Source: Carposina sasakii | Lineage: Eukaryota; Arthropoda; Insecta; Lepidoptera; Carposinidae | NCBI GenBank assembly: GCA_014607495.2 | Contig: CP053166.1 | Location: forward strand, 11,612,455 to 11,676,454 | DNA: 64,000 nucleotides | Direction of reading: 5' to 3' | Shown here: piece by piece, positions 39,601 to 44,282 of the stretch | Numbering within the stretch: position 1 is the first letter of the stretch | Layout: each line of letters starts with the position of its first letter | Made by a program: the position numbers and the translations under genes | Notes under the pieces: generated by a model | What the model was told of the DNA's origin: nothing | Databases searched by the model: none | Seen by the model: the letters and a program-made list of their open reading frames with translations, nothing else

Positions 39601-41186
39601 CGGGCCGGCCGCAGTGCCCCGTTGGCCTCAACACGCTGGTCATCCCGCGCAAGCTGTCTGCTGCGCATCAGGACCTCAACCAGCCCTATGTGTACCTTAA
39701 CTGCGGGCATGTGCAAGGTCGGTATATCTTTGATTGAAATGCCTTTGATATAATTAGGGTTTTCCGTAGCCAAAGTCCGAAACGGTAGAAGTGGTCTTCT
39801 ACCGTTTCGGACTTTGGCTACGGAAAACCCTAATTATATCAAGTGACTGGCAAGATGGACCGATGACTCAAAGGGTGGCTGGTAGTGACTGGATAGCGAA
39901 AGCGGTAGATCGTGCTGTGTGGCGTACTCTGGGGGGAGGCCTACGTCCAGCAGTGGACTGCAATAAGCTGACGACGACGACGTCGACCCAAAGGGTAAAA
40001 ACGGGACACTTTTACTGAGACTTCGCTGTCTCTCCGTCCGTCTCTCTGTCACCAGGCTGTATCTCAAGAACCAAGATAGCTAGACAGTTGATATTTTCAC
40101 AAATTTTGTATTTCTGTTGCCGCTGTAACAACAAATACGCTTTGTTTGTCAGTAATGAGTGTAGTCGTGTCAGTAATATGCGTTGTTTTTTCCGAATTTG
40201 TATGGTTACGTCCGAATATGTATTGTTTTGTCAGTAATGTGTTGTGTCCGAATATGTATTGTTTGTCAGTAATGCGTGTTTTTGTGTCAGTCATGCGTGT
40301 TGTTGTGTCGGTAACGGGTGTGGTCGTGTCAGTAACGCGTGTAGTCGTGTCAGTAACGCGTGTGGTCGCTTGTCGCAGGCGAGCACTCGTGGGGCGCGGA
40401 GGGCGCGGAGGCGGGCACGCGGCGCTGCCCCATGTGCCTGGCGGCGGGCGGCGTGGTGCGCGTGTGTATGGGCATCGAGCCGGCGTTCTACGTGGACGCC
40501 GCGCCGCCGACCTACGCCTTCAACCCGTGCGGCCATATGGCGTCCGAGCGGACCGTCAAGTAAGTTTGCATTCAATATTAATTATCGAAACTTTTAATTC
40601 AGGGAAAATTTATTTCGCAAGTTACCGGTATAGATTTCCTTATACATACATGTTACGACTGTTTTCGAAATGGGGTAGCCAGAATAGTAGGAATATAAAA
40701 TAGAACCTGCAGCCATGTTGTTAAGCATTTCGGGGATGTAAGCCCGCATCAGCTGAAGAAGAATTTATATGAAATAAGTTAACGAGTAAAATTAAGTCAG
40801 ACTTTTGAACATAGATAAAAAGGTGGATTATAAACTATTTGGCACAATGGCAATTTTGGCAATATAACAAAAATCTATTGCCGTCACGCTTTATAACAAA
40901 TCTTACAGAGACCACAAAATAAACAACAGGCTGTATGGAATTTTTCATAATTTTTGAGGAGTGTGGAAGCCACATTTATCTTTCTTGATCCCAATCGATG
41001 CTTGGTGAGTGAAGTAGATTATTGATATGGGGTTAAAGATACGAATGTTCGCTTGATAGATACTGGGCGAGCGTGGACATCCCGCACGGCACGAACGGTT
41101 TCCACGCGATCTGTCCGTTCTGCGCCGCGCCGCTGCAGGGCGCGCCCGGTTATGTGCGACTCATCTTCCAGGACAACCTCGACTGA
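6284..41186 (+). CDS. Pli: Pellino E3 ubiquitin-protein ligase, seven C-terminal coding exons (5' partial)
   Basis: Pellino proteins bind phosphorylated IRAK/Pelle kinases through an N-terminal FHA-like domain and ubiquitinate them through a C-terminal RING-like domain, acting in the cytoplasm in Toll/IMD/IL-1 signalling. The exons 6284-6515, 33961-34155, 37013-37192, 37606-37713, 39561-39717, 40379-40559 and 41060-41186 join in frame with AG/GT borders to 392 codons plus TGA. Family blocks run in order: GYLPAGERGRRRSKFVL, QHSISYTLNRSQAVIVEY, STISRFACRI, AAGFDSSRNIFLG, IDGLTTNGVLIMHP, RSAQQK, DLCGATLLWRSAEGL, RPQCPVGLNTL, YLNCGHVQG, CPMC, FNPCGHM, CPFC and a C-terminal IFQDNLD. Fly Pellino is roughly 420 residues, so only about 30 N-terminal residues (the segment ending in an LG motif) are missing. 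I found no matching exon upstream of 6284, so it probably lies left of the window. The first visible intron is 27.4 kb. Identification is very secure. Confidence 0.96.
6516..8751. other. Pellino intron, unannotated part
   Basis: AT-rich intronic sequence after the first visible Pellino exon. Open stretches are short and without recognisable domains. Confidence 0.5.
8752..8837 (+). repeat. 86-nt hairpin, MITE or miRNA-precursor-like
   Basis: The 32-base arms CTATACTATGCGCCAAC... and ...GTTGGCGTATAGTATAG pair with only two mismatches and one G:U. The stem continues through GTCATA/TATGAC to a small GAACGT loop. The GC-rich core CTCCTGGCAC stands out from its AT-rich surroundings. It could be a tiny fold-back element or a precursor hairpin. 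Confidence 0.6.
8900..8990 (+). repeat. Family C fragment with shared 3' block
   Basis: It begins with an AAGGCTGTGTTCCC motif of family C and ends ACGGAAGGAGATGCGGCTGA, a block repeated at about 11524-11555. Confidence 0.4.
9293..9420. repeat. Inverted pair of RTE LINE 3' ends
   Basis: Left side TTGCAGTCCACTGCTAGAC and right side GTCCAGCAGTGGACTGCAA are inverted copies of the 3' end of a lepidopteran RTE-type LINE. In the forward frame such copies encode the C-terminus AYVQQWTAIG then stop. The two ends face outward, forming a 125-bp snap-back. Confidence 0.65.
9904..10179 (+). repeat. Family A retroposon copy, full length
   Basis: It starts TCTATGCTGCTCTGGGAGTG with an A-run, contains GGCGATGGGCTGACCACCTG and CACCATGTGGTTCTATCGGC, and ends CTACCCCGTTAGGGATAAAG followed by a TATG-rich tail. 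Other copies are at 27748-27970, 29040-29180 and inverted at 60258-60522. It looks like a SINE or LINE 3' end with a (TATG)n tail. Confidence 0.75.
11010..11285 (+). repeat. Family B repeat (RTE-tailed) with (GAA)n tail
   Basis: It carries CCGCGTGGTGCCGGCAGAGT, GTTTCCGGGAGGTGGGCAGC and CCCGCCTGCCCAGCGTGGTG, and ends with the RTE signature GTCCAGCAGTGGACTGCAAT, stop and a (GAA)n microsatellite. The 5' part is found inverted at 27086-27255. Confidence 0.75.
11365..11465 (+). repeat. Family C dispersed repeat
   Basis: It reads ACGGCTGTGCTCCTG, GTTGCCAGAACTGCAGGATC, then TTTAGCATAGCGGGGACAGA. This is a near-complete member of a family of about 90 bp found at least twelve times in the window in both orientations. 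Confidence 0.7.
11730..11975 (+). pseudogene. LINE reverse-transcriptase C-terminal fragment with internal deletion
   Basis: The frame reads ALSVFYRIHFGECAWELH, PPAPFHHRDTRRR, YHPYVVD and NSFVMRTAKARVNR, matching the C-terminal tail of jockey/CR1-type lepidopteran LINE polymerases (VFYRI, GEC, HRT, YHP, FxxRT motifs). Compared with the fragment at 56560-56766, about 20 codons between RTAK and ARVNR are missing, an in-frame deletion at a short AAG repeat. Confidence 0.75.
11998..12115 (+). mobile_element. tRNA-derived SINE, copy 1
   Basis: It contains an A box (TAGCTCAGTTGG) and B box (GAGTTCAAATG), acceptor-like GACCCGA/TCGGGT, then the family tail GGAATTTTTTAATTTTCTTA. The tRNA fold is degenerate and the tail is shared with 27571-27695 and 28714-28823, so it is a SINE and not a tRNA gene. 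Confidence 0.75.
12332..12618. mobile_element. Fold-back element with 21-bp perfect arms
   Basis: AATACCTCGTATTCTTTGTA at 12332 returns inverted as TACAAAGAATACGAGGTATT ending at 12618. An ACAGGGTGTAAAT motif lies just outside the left arm at 12301. No coding sequence is inside. Confidence 0.65.
13886..13970 (-). repeat. Family C dispersed repeat
   Basis: CCCCGTTATGCTAAGTGTGG, a TTTGCAGTTCT block and GGGAACACAGCC mark an inverted member of family C. Confidence 0.65.
14308..14425 (-). repeat. RTE LINE 3' end (family B)
   Basis: TTGCAGTCCACTGCTGGACG, then CCAATCTACATCGATCCATC on the plus strand, is the inverted C-terminal coding end of the RTE element, including the codons for the family's ARW...DL segment. 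Confidence 0.65.
14465..14545 (+). repeat. Family C partial copy
   Basis: (CATA)n followed by TTCCCAAAATGGAGTAGTCA and GAACAGCAGGTTCTGAAGGA is a diverged left half of family C. Confidence 0.45.
14581..15139. mobile_element. Fold-back element with GC-rich arms of about 95 bp
   Basis: The left arm holds TCGGCGACTCGACCCGC, AATTAACTCG and GCGGACCGAGTTGCC; the right arm returns GGCAACTGCTCCGCGG, CGAGTTAATTGCGGGCC and AAGTCGCCGGAAA. A subterminal block (CCGGCGACTCGACCCACTCA) is also inverted. The interior is AT-rich and non-coding. Confidence 0.8.
15140..15925. other. Pellino intron, unannotated part
   Basis: No gene or repeat is recognised. The stretch becomes GC-rich toward its right end. Confidence 0.4.
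15926..15958. promoter_or_regulatory. Pair of TGACGTCA (CRE-like) sites in a GC-rich island
   Basis: Perfect TGACGTCA palindromes, the binding site of CREB/ATF-type bZIP factors, occur at 15926-15933 and 15951-15958, spaced 25 bp start to start. They sit in a GC-rich patch (about 15890-16020) inside the AT-rich 27-kb Pellino intron. A regulatory role, such as an enhancer or internal promoter, is inference. Confidence 0.35.
16030..22600. other. Large unannotated part of the Pellino intron
   Basis: About 6.5 kb of AT-rich sequence. A hairpin (GCCCACAA/TTGTGGGC) lies near 16140-16165. Open stretches on both strands, the longest 137 codons from a GTG at 21025, show no recognisable domain or codon pattern, so none is called. 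Confidence 0.4.
22610..22690 (-). repeat. Diverged family C copy
   Basis: CATCTGGCCTCGCTATGCTT and GACCCTGCAGTT follow the inverted family C pattern with several differences. Confidence 0.4.
22700..25039. other. Pellino intron, unannotated part
   Basis: No gene is recognised. A short TA-rich microsatellite lies at 23095-23112. Confidence 0.4.
25040..25513. mobile_element. TIR element starting TACAGGGTGT
   Basis: The left end TACAGGGTGTTGGTGACCGT is the inverse of the right end (TGTCGCACACACCCTGTA), with the matching CAGGCAAATA/TATTTGCCTG block inside. The 474-bp element is non-coding. An inverted relative lies at 60966-61455 and a partial one at 43510-43675. Confidence 0.75.
25514..26640. 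other. Pellino intron, unannotated part
   Basis: AT-rich non-coding sequence with no repeat or gene that I recognise. Confidence 0.4.
26645..26730 (-). repeat. Family C copy, diverged
   Basis: CCCCCGTTAGGCTAAAAATA, AGATCTCCTTTACGATCATG and GGGAACACAGCCGTGT follow family C in inverted orientation. Confidence 0.5.
27030..27255 (-). repeat. Family B repeat, inverted, abutting a family C half-copy
   Basis: 27030-27085 is the left half of family C (GGGGTAGGTAGTCAGAACTG). It is joined to inverted family B sequence: CACGCTGGGCAGGCGGGTTG, GGCGCTGCTGCCCACCTCCC, then ACTCTGCCGGCACCACGCGG. The RTE tail itself is missing at the junction. Confidence 0.65.
27571..27695 (+). mobile_element. tRNA-derived SINE, copy 2
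   Basis: TGACCCGGTAGCTCAGTGG (A box), GTGGGTTCGATTCCCAC (B box and T-stem), TCGGGTGA and then the family tail AAGAATTTTTTCCATTTC. The T-arm is intact but the anticodon arm is not. ATATATTTT-like flanks could be a target duplication, though they are too AT-rich to be sure. Confidence 0.8.
27748..27970 (+). repeat. Family A retroposon copy with internal deletion
   Basis: It carries the same ends as the copy at 9904-10179 but lacks about 28 bp between CAACTATACC and CATGTGGTTC. It ends in TATATGTAGGTATGTAT. Confidence 0.75.
27985..28300 (-). repeat. Family C copy split by an inserted LINE fragment
   Basis: The right part (CCCCGCTATGCTAAATGTGG, GCGATCCTGCAGTTC, GGTTACCT) lies at 27985-28050. 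The left part (ATTACCTCATTTTTGGGAAC, ACAGCCG) reappears at 28272-28300. The insert begins with a T-run, the inverted poly(A) tail of the LINE. ATTACCT/GTTACCT on both sides looks like the duplicated target. Confidence 0.65.
28060..28265 (-). pseudogene. LINE reverse-transcriptase C-terminus and 3' UTR
   Basis: On the minus strand the frame reads FIVRTAKLWNSLPESLLPMN, YNLAVFKARVNRFLLGKR then stop, 3' UTR with GTGGTCAAGCGTAAGCC and an A-rich tail. It is a 5'-truncated jockey/CR1-type LINE insert, related to 56560-56840 and 42405-42545. Confidence 0.75.
28312..28485. mobile_element. hAT-type MITE with 8-bp target duplication
   Basis: Ends are CAGTGGTTCCCAAAG and TTTGGGAACCCCTG, inverted. Flanks GTTTTAAT (28304-28311) and GTTTAAAT (28486-28493) differ at one base. 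The internal GGACCCCATGGGTCC block is shared with 3780-3914. Confidence 0.85.
28714..28823 (+). mobile_element. tRNA-derived SINE, copy 3, with perfect 13-bp target duplication
   Basis: The 110-bp element has an A box (TAGCTCAGTTGG) and B box (GGTTCGAGTCC), acceptor-like ends and the tail GAAGAATTTATTCC... It is bounded by identical TTCACTAGAATTA sequences at 28701-28713 and 28824-28836. The anticodon stem does not close well, so it should not be annotated as a functional tRNA. Confidence 0.9.
28915..28990 (-). repeat. Family C copy
   Basis: CCCCGCTATGCTAAACGTGT, CTGCAGGATCACGTTCGCGA and TCTGCAGTTCTGGCTAC match the family consensus inverted. Confidence 0.65.
29040..29180 (+). repeat. Family A retroposon, 5'-truncated
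   Basis: Only the right half is present (CTGTCACTACTAACCGAAC, GGCACCATGTGGTTCTATCG, CTACCCCGTAAAGGATAAAG), with a tail of TATGTATGTATG. 5' truncation points to reverse transcription. Confidence 0.75.
29190..30620. other. Pellino intron, unannotated part
   Basis: AT-rich sequence without recognisable genes or well-defined repeats. Confidence 0.4.
30626..30662. repeat. (TA)n microsatellite
   Basis: A run of alternating T and A flanked by TATG units. Simple repeat. Confidence 0.9.
30670..32700. other. Pellino intron, unannotated part
   Basis: Non-coding AT-rich sequence. A short GC-rich patch occurs at about 31550-31610. Confidence 0.4.
32701..33307. mobile_element. Outer fold-back element enclosing a TTAA-flanked MITE
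   Basis: AATAGATTTGTCCTCAAAAT and GATCTGTCACCAAA at 32701-32741 return inverted as TTTGGTGACAAATTTATTAC and TTTGGGGGCAAACTCTATT at 33265-33303. The arms are about 38 bp and imperfect. The element was interrupted by the MITE at 32889-33124. Confidence 0.65.
32889..33124. mobile_element. piggyBac-type MITE with TTAA target sites
   Basis: The 15-bp ends CACGTTGACGGACAG and CTGTCCGTCAACGTG are perfectly inverted and flanked on both sides by TTAA (32885-32888 and 33125-33128), the piggyBac superfamily target. The 236-bp body is non-coding and contains further GACGGCTAT repeats. Confidence 0.85.
33755..33830 (+). repeat. Family C copy
   Basis: TTGGGTAGCCAGAACTGGAG and GCAATGCGGGGCCAGATGTA follow family C in forward orientation. 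Confidence 0.5.
33961..34155 (+). CDS. Pli: Pellino exon, FHA-like domain core
   Basis: The acceptor is AACAG|ATC and the donor GGG|GTAAGT, phase 0 on both sides. It encodes IGRSSEPPIDFVVMDTV through RNIFLG, including STISRFACRI, the part of the FHA-like domain expected to contact phospho-Thr partners. It lies 27.4 kb from the preceding exon. Confidence 0.96.
34156..35580. other. Pellino intron 2, left part
   Basis: No gene recognised. Overlapping open stretches at 35361-35622 on both strands have no family resemblance that I know and are not called. Confidence 0.4.
35585..35700. mobile_element. Half of an ACAGGGTGTTAC fold-back element
   Basis: CTGGAAAAATAAGCATCTGA, GAGTCTCAAAATTTTTATTG and CATACCCCTTTCTGTAACAC with CCCTGTATA match the right half of the fold-back at 59998-60252. 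Confidence 0.55.
36075..36850 (+). mobile_element. Cluster of Helitron-like repeats
   Basis: Three successive units share a GTCTGT- or GTTT-rich start, a CCGATTTTGATGAAATTTGG-type block, CATAGGCTACTTTTTATCCC and a CGGACGAAGTCGCGGGCGTC or CGAAGTCGTGGGCGGCTGCTAGT end. The CTAG|T end fits Helitron-type termination. All lie in Pellino intron 2. Confidence 0.7.
37013..37192 (+). CDS. Pli: Pellino exon, FHA-like domain and wing
   Basis: It runs from TTCCAG|GAA to AAG|GTATTG, phase 0. It encodes EKATKWTENHEIDGLTTNG, then a GC-rich stretch (HPRGDFCGGSATCGPW) and ends SLRESRSAQQK. The CGGSATCGPW insertion matches the wing seen in insect Pellinos. Confidence 0.96.
37606..37713 (+). CDS. Pli: Pellino exon, end of FHA-like domain
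   Basis: It runs from TTTCCAG|GGT to CCC|GTAAGT, 36 codons, phase 0. It encodes GLPCQAETNVLRDGTMI followed by DLCGATLLWRSAEGLKNSP. The 413-bp intron upstream happens to stay open in the same frame for 122 codons, but the splice sites and family alignment mark the true exon. Confidence 0.96.
38006..38800. mobile_element. Fold-back element rich in ATCGATAA motifs
   Basis: AGCCGGGCTAGCACGACCAC at the left end returns as GGCCGTGCTAGCCGGGCTGG at the right. Internal blocks (GCGAGCATGACCAACC; TAGCCGCCATGTTGAATGTT) recur inverted or repeated near the other end. It lies in Pellino intron 4 and does not appear to code for protein. Confidence 0.6.
38918..38965 (+). repeat. Family C partial copy
   Basis: CGGCTGGGTTCCGAAAACGG and GGAGCCAGAAGTGCATGATC are the left half of family C. 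Confidence 0.5.
39309..39466. mobile_element. TA-flanked MITE
   Basis: The left arm (GAGTTTTCACTTCGAACTC, AACGTAAA, CCAACCAATCAC) is inverted as GTGATTGGTTG, TTTACGTTAA and GAGTTCGAAGTGATAACTC. TA flanks both ends (39307-39308, 39467-39468). Length 158 bp, in Pellino intron 4. Confidence 0.75.
39561..39717 (+). CDS. Pli: Pellino exon, first half of RING-like domain
   Basis: It runs from TTTCAG|ACA to CAAG|GTCGGT, ending after one base of a Gly codon. It encodes LVDELNAGRPQCPVGLNTL and QPYVYLNCGHVQG, holding the CPVG and CGHV ligands of the RING-like module. The donor GTCGGT is weaker than others in the gene. Confidence 0.95.
39747..39840. repeat. Perfect 45-bp-arm palindrome
   Basis: The arms run 39747-39791 and 39796-39840 and are perfectly complementary over all 45 bases, separated only by TGGT. 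Outer ends read GATATAATTAGGGTTTTCC and its inverse. It starts 29 bp after a Pellino donor site and adjoins an RTE fragment. Confidence 0.95.
39841..39978 (+). pseudogene. RTE LINE polymerase C-terminal fragment, frameshifted
   Basis: The frame reads DWQDGPMTQRVAGSDWIAKA, DRAVWRTLG, the typical RTE C-terminus. One extra G then shifts the last codons out of the expected EAYVQQWT frame. It ends with a (GAC)n run. Confidence 0.75.
39983..40110 (+). repeat. GGTACCC-type lepidopteran repeat fragment
   Basis: CCCAAAGGGTAAAAACGGGA, a CCGTCCGTCTCTCTGTCACC block and GATAGCTAGACAGTTGATAT match, inverted, the right part of 4190-4485. Confidence 0.6.
40145..40378 (+). repeat. Degenerate GTCAGTAA minisatellite ending at a splice acceptor
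   Basis: Units of about 21 bp built on GTGTCAGTAAYGCGTGT repeat across the block, the last three nearly identical, interspersed with TCCGAATATGTATTGTTT units. The array runs to CGCAG at 40378, the acceptor of the next Pellino exon. Confidence 0.85.
40379..40559 (+). CDS. Pli: Pellino exon, central RING-like domain
   Basis: The acceptor is GTCGCAG|GC and the donor AA|GTAAGT. It is very GC-rich and encodes GEHSWGAE, a GAEAG linker, RRCPMC, then EPAFYVDAAPPTYAF, NPCGHM and ASERTVK. The last Lys codon is split with the next exon. The intron side of the acceptor is a GT-rich minisatellite instead of a pyrimidine tract. Confidence 0.95.
40645..40730 (+). repeat. Family C copy
   Basis: TTTTCGAAATGGGGTAGCCA and ACCTGCAGCCATGTTGTTAA, then a GGGGATGTAAG end, match family C forward. 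It lies in Pellino intron 6. Confidence 0.55.
41060..41186 (+). CDS. Pli: Pellino last exon and stop
   Basis: The acceptor is TTGATAG|A and the first base completes the split Lys codon. It encodes YWASVDIPHGTNGFHAICPFC and ends IFQDNLD followed by TGA at 41184-41186. The final CPFC pair completes the RING-like domain, and the C-terminal sequence matches fly Pellino almost exactly. Confidence 0.96.
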
Positions 41187-41369
41187 ACCGGTACGATACC
41201 ACTGGATACATCATACATAATAATCTCTGCACTGGATAATTACTCTATACTGGATAATTTCAGGAAATTCTACCCGGGAAATGGGGCAAAGTTTAGATCG
41301 GACAATGCTATTCCTTTGTCCACTAACAAAACATTTTCCAAAATATCCACATAAAAGAATTTTTTTAAA

Positions 41370-41403
41370 GTTTTACGCGGACAAAGTCCTTGGTATCCGC
41401 TAG
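41370..41403 (+). mobile_element. Helitron-like 3' end remnant
   Basis: ACGCGGACAAAGTCCTTGGT followed by CCGCTAGT is the decayed terminal block of the Helitron-like family. It lies in the likely Pellino 3' UTR. Confidence 0.45.
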
Positions 41404-41866
41404 TCATACATATAATCCACGTACATAAGAATAAATTTCTTAAGAAAAGCGCTCGCTTAGCTCGCGCCATACTTACATTGTTACTTTGACATTCCAACGT
41501 AACCTTATCTATTTAATTACGCGAGCGAAGTTTGAAGTTAAATTATCTCCCTTCGGCGGCTATTCTATTCAAAATGCCTAGTGGTTTTGTAATGACGAAG
41601 ACAGACAGTTCTTTTGGTAGTGAAAGAGCATAGTGTGGGCAAATTTAGTAGCTGAATAACTAGCAACACAGGGATTTTGGTGTACTTTTCATAAATACCC
41701 TCAATAATCCAAATATGCAACAATATAACATAAATAATCTTTTTTTTATTTCAGATGCAAGCGGTCATGTTATGTGCATAACGAACTACTAAAAAGTGAT
41801 ATAAATATATTATTGCAACATAGGTCATAATTCTGACGACGCGTTCTTTATAGCCTGCTAGACTAA

Positions 41867-41996
41867 GGGCTGATTTTTCCAAACGTCAGATAGCAGAATA
41901 AAGTTGATGCTGTCTCTATAATGATCAAGTTTTAGAGTAAGACAGCATCAACTTTATTCTTCTGATAGGCTATCTGACGTTTGGAAAAATCGGCCC
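41867..41996. mobile_element. TAA-flanked (PIF/Harbinger-type) MITE
   Basis: The 130-bp element starts GGGCTGATTTTTCCAAACGT and ends ACGTTTGGAAAAATCGGCCC; its inner arms (GACAGCATCAACTTTATTCT) are also perfectly inverted. TAA flanks both sides. It introduces an AATAAA on the plus strand at 41897. Confidence 0.85.
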
Positions 41997-42404
41997 TAAA
42001 TTTACTTTTACTATCCTAAGGTTAGATTCTGAAGTACTTTAATAACCCTGGTACAGACTTGGCGAAAACCCTCAAGAAATAATTTGCTTTTTCTCGCCGG
42101 TTGAGGAAAGAATGAGGTAAATATTTAACTCTCGAGAGTCTGTAGGAGGTTAGATAATTATTTTCACACTTGTAAGCTATTTTGACTTTTGAATTGTTTA
42201 ATATCCTTTGTTGAGATGTTGGCGTCTTGTATTGTAAGTCACGTAAAGTGTTCAAGCGACAAACTTGTGGTTCATATAAGTTTGAGTAATGTAAATCGTA
42301 AAATTTAATACATACGATTTTACATATAATAATATCGCTAAATAGATAAAAGGTCAGCATTTGATAAAACTGCTTAATATACACAGCCATACTCAACCTT
42401 TTTT

Positions 42405-42545
42405 TTATTATATTAAATAGGCTTACGCTTGACCAAAACACGCCTTATGGTAAGCACCGTTGCAGTCTAAGATAGAGCGCGCTTGCCTAAAAGAAACCAG
42501 TTCACTCTCGACTTAAAGACCGCAAGATTATAGTTCATGTACCTC
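42405..42545 (-). pseudogene. LINE 3' UTR and C-terminal fragment
   Basis: On the plus strand TAGGCTTACGCTTGACCAAA and AAAGACCGCAAGATTATAGT are the inverted 3' end of the LINE family seen at 28060-28265. Confidence 0.65.
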
Positions 42546-42619
42546 CAAGTTTATTAGAGTAAGGTTTACACAAAGAAGAAGCATTTACTTAATGCGTTTG
42601 TTTAAATGACGTGATGGTC

Positions 42620-42765
42620 TGATCGCTATTGGTGGTAATGTTTCAATAACTGTGGAAATGTCGCGACAACTTTGGAAATGTTTCGATAACTTTGGAAATG
42701 TTTTCATAACTATGCGTACTTCGCGGTCGCTCGTAAAATTGTTACATTGTCTGATTCTCCTGTGT
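42620..42765. repeat. Short tandem repeats and fold-back end
   Basis: A unit close to AACTTTGGAAATGTTTCGAT repeats about four times (42645-42710). It is followed by CGCTCGTAAAATTGTTACAT, which also ends the fold-back at 58025-58260. Confidence 0.6.
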
Positions 42766-42922
42766 TTTTACACCATATAAGAGCCACATCTCAACTCAAT
42801 TACAAATCACGTTTTCGGGGAAAAATTTTTGAACAGCTGTAGACCAACACTGCGAATGCTTGACAATTTGGCATCAAGCTCATCACTTGCATCAGCACTT
42901 GCAGCGGCTGCAAAACTGATTT

Positions 42923-43050
42923 ATACAGGGTGTAATAAAAGGGTCAGGTGAAAAGCTATAAAAATAGCCAACTATAATCAACCTATTCACAAAATTTGAC
43001 ACTCGAAATCATAGCAATTCGCTTAATATACGCATTCTGTTAAAAAATGT
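42923..43050. mobile_element. TACAGGGTGTAATA fold-back half
   Basis: ACAGGGTGTAATAAAAGGGT, GAAAAGCTATAAAAATAGCC and CACAAAATTTGACACTCGAA match one arm of the element at 59998-60252. Confidence 0.5.
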
Positions 43051-43509
43051 ATGTTAAATGCAGCCGCTGCAAATGCTGGGTGCCTTTACACTTGCGGGCT
43101 TAATGCTTATAAAGATTACGAAATTAATATCTATGAAACTGTTTATCGGAAAAAGTTGTATCTTTAATATGTTTACGCTGTCTGTATGTTTAAATAAGGT
43201 TTATAAACGCGTAACTCGACTAATTTATTTAAATAAAATTGACGAAATGTAGAAAAAACTTGAGAAACAACAAAAAAAATGTTAAAAATGCTTTGTACAT
43301 TTTTGCTGTGTTGATTTCCTATTTTGTGATCTTGAATGGATGTGTGACAAATGACTGAAAAATTTAATTAGTTATCCTATTTCTCATTGATGTATCTTTC
43401 ATTATTTTCATTGCACTAAAATTAATCTCGGTGCTGTTTTATTTTTCAATACAATATATGTGAACATAACATGCGCGTCGCATGCGCGAAAGGTTACAGA
43501 TTTCTTTTA

Positions 43510-43675
43510 TTTAATTAGTCACAGGATCGCCCGATACAATTATCGCGGAGAGCAAAGATTACTGAAAATCATATCAAAAATACATTTCCTGCGAGTAATA
43601 ACACTGTCGTATAACTCAACAGAATGGTACTTGTTCAGCATTTGCCTGGCTGTCACCTACACCCTGTATATTGTT
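43510..43675. mobile_element. Partial TIR element ending ACACCCTGTA
   Basis: TCACAGGATCGCCCGATACA, CGAGTAATAACACTGTCGTA and CATTTGCCTGGCTGTCACCT are the inverted left half of the 25040-25513 element. Confidence 0.65.
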
Positions 43676-44146
43676 TGAAAACTAAAAGTAGAGTCATAAT
43701 TGACGATAATTGCCAATACATTCACTGCCGGCGATTGCGCATTTGCGTTTTCCTGGCTTTCTAGAGGTGCCGCCGACGCATATTTGCGTCCACACACTAG
43801 GCGTTGAACATGATTAGAAAATCTGCCGCAGCGAATAGAATTCAATTCAAAACATAATTAGAGAAACATGGTTACCTACCCTAACGCCTTATCATAAATA
43901 ATATTTATATTATGCTCTACTTAGGCACAAGTATCTCAAAAATAAGATTGCGAATGTAGCACTAGAGATTTTAGGTTGATTTGTAAATATCTTTAATGTT
44001 AATTTCCTATTGTATTAAGTAATTTATGATGGGTTTATTATAGTGTGTGGTATGCTTTGTAGTTAGTAATGGAGCCTTAGTGTAGGCACATAGGCCAATG
44101 TTGATATGTTTGGTTGTTGGCTTCACTCAGAAACTTTTGACTCTAA

Positions 44147-44282
44147 GGGCAGGTTTTTCAATAGGTAGATAGTTCTACTTCTAAGTGATGAATAATTTGA
44201 TACTGTCTTTCTTTATCTACTTGATCGTGATAGTCAACTTTATCCTTCGAATCGATATATCTGCTTATTGGAAAATTGGCTC
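44147..44282. mobile_element. TAA-flanked MITE, relative of 41867-41996
   Basis: Starts GGGCAGGTTTTTCAATAGG and ends CTTATTGGAAAATTGGCTC, flanked by TAA on both sides; arms are more diverged than in the sister element. Length 136 bp. Confidence 0.65.

Noticed and set aside
40146..40703. Long open frames across the minisatellite and Pellino exon
   Set aside because: The frames are shadows of the repeat unit and of the GC-rich exon; the true frame is fixed by the RING-like motifs.
42022..42441. 139-codon open stretch on the minus strand
   Set aside because: Composition is AT-driven, it overlaps a LINE 3' fragment at its start, and I see no protein family in it.
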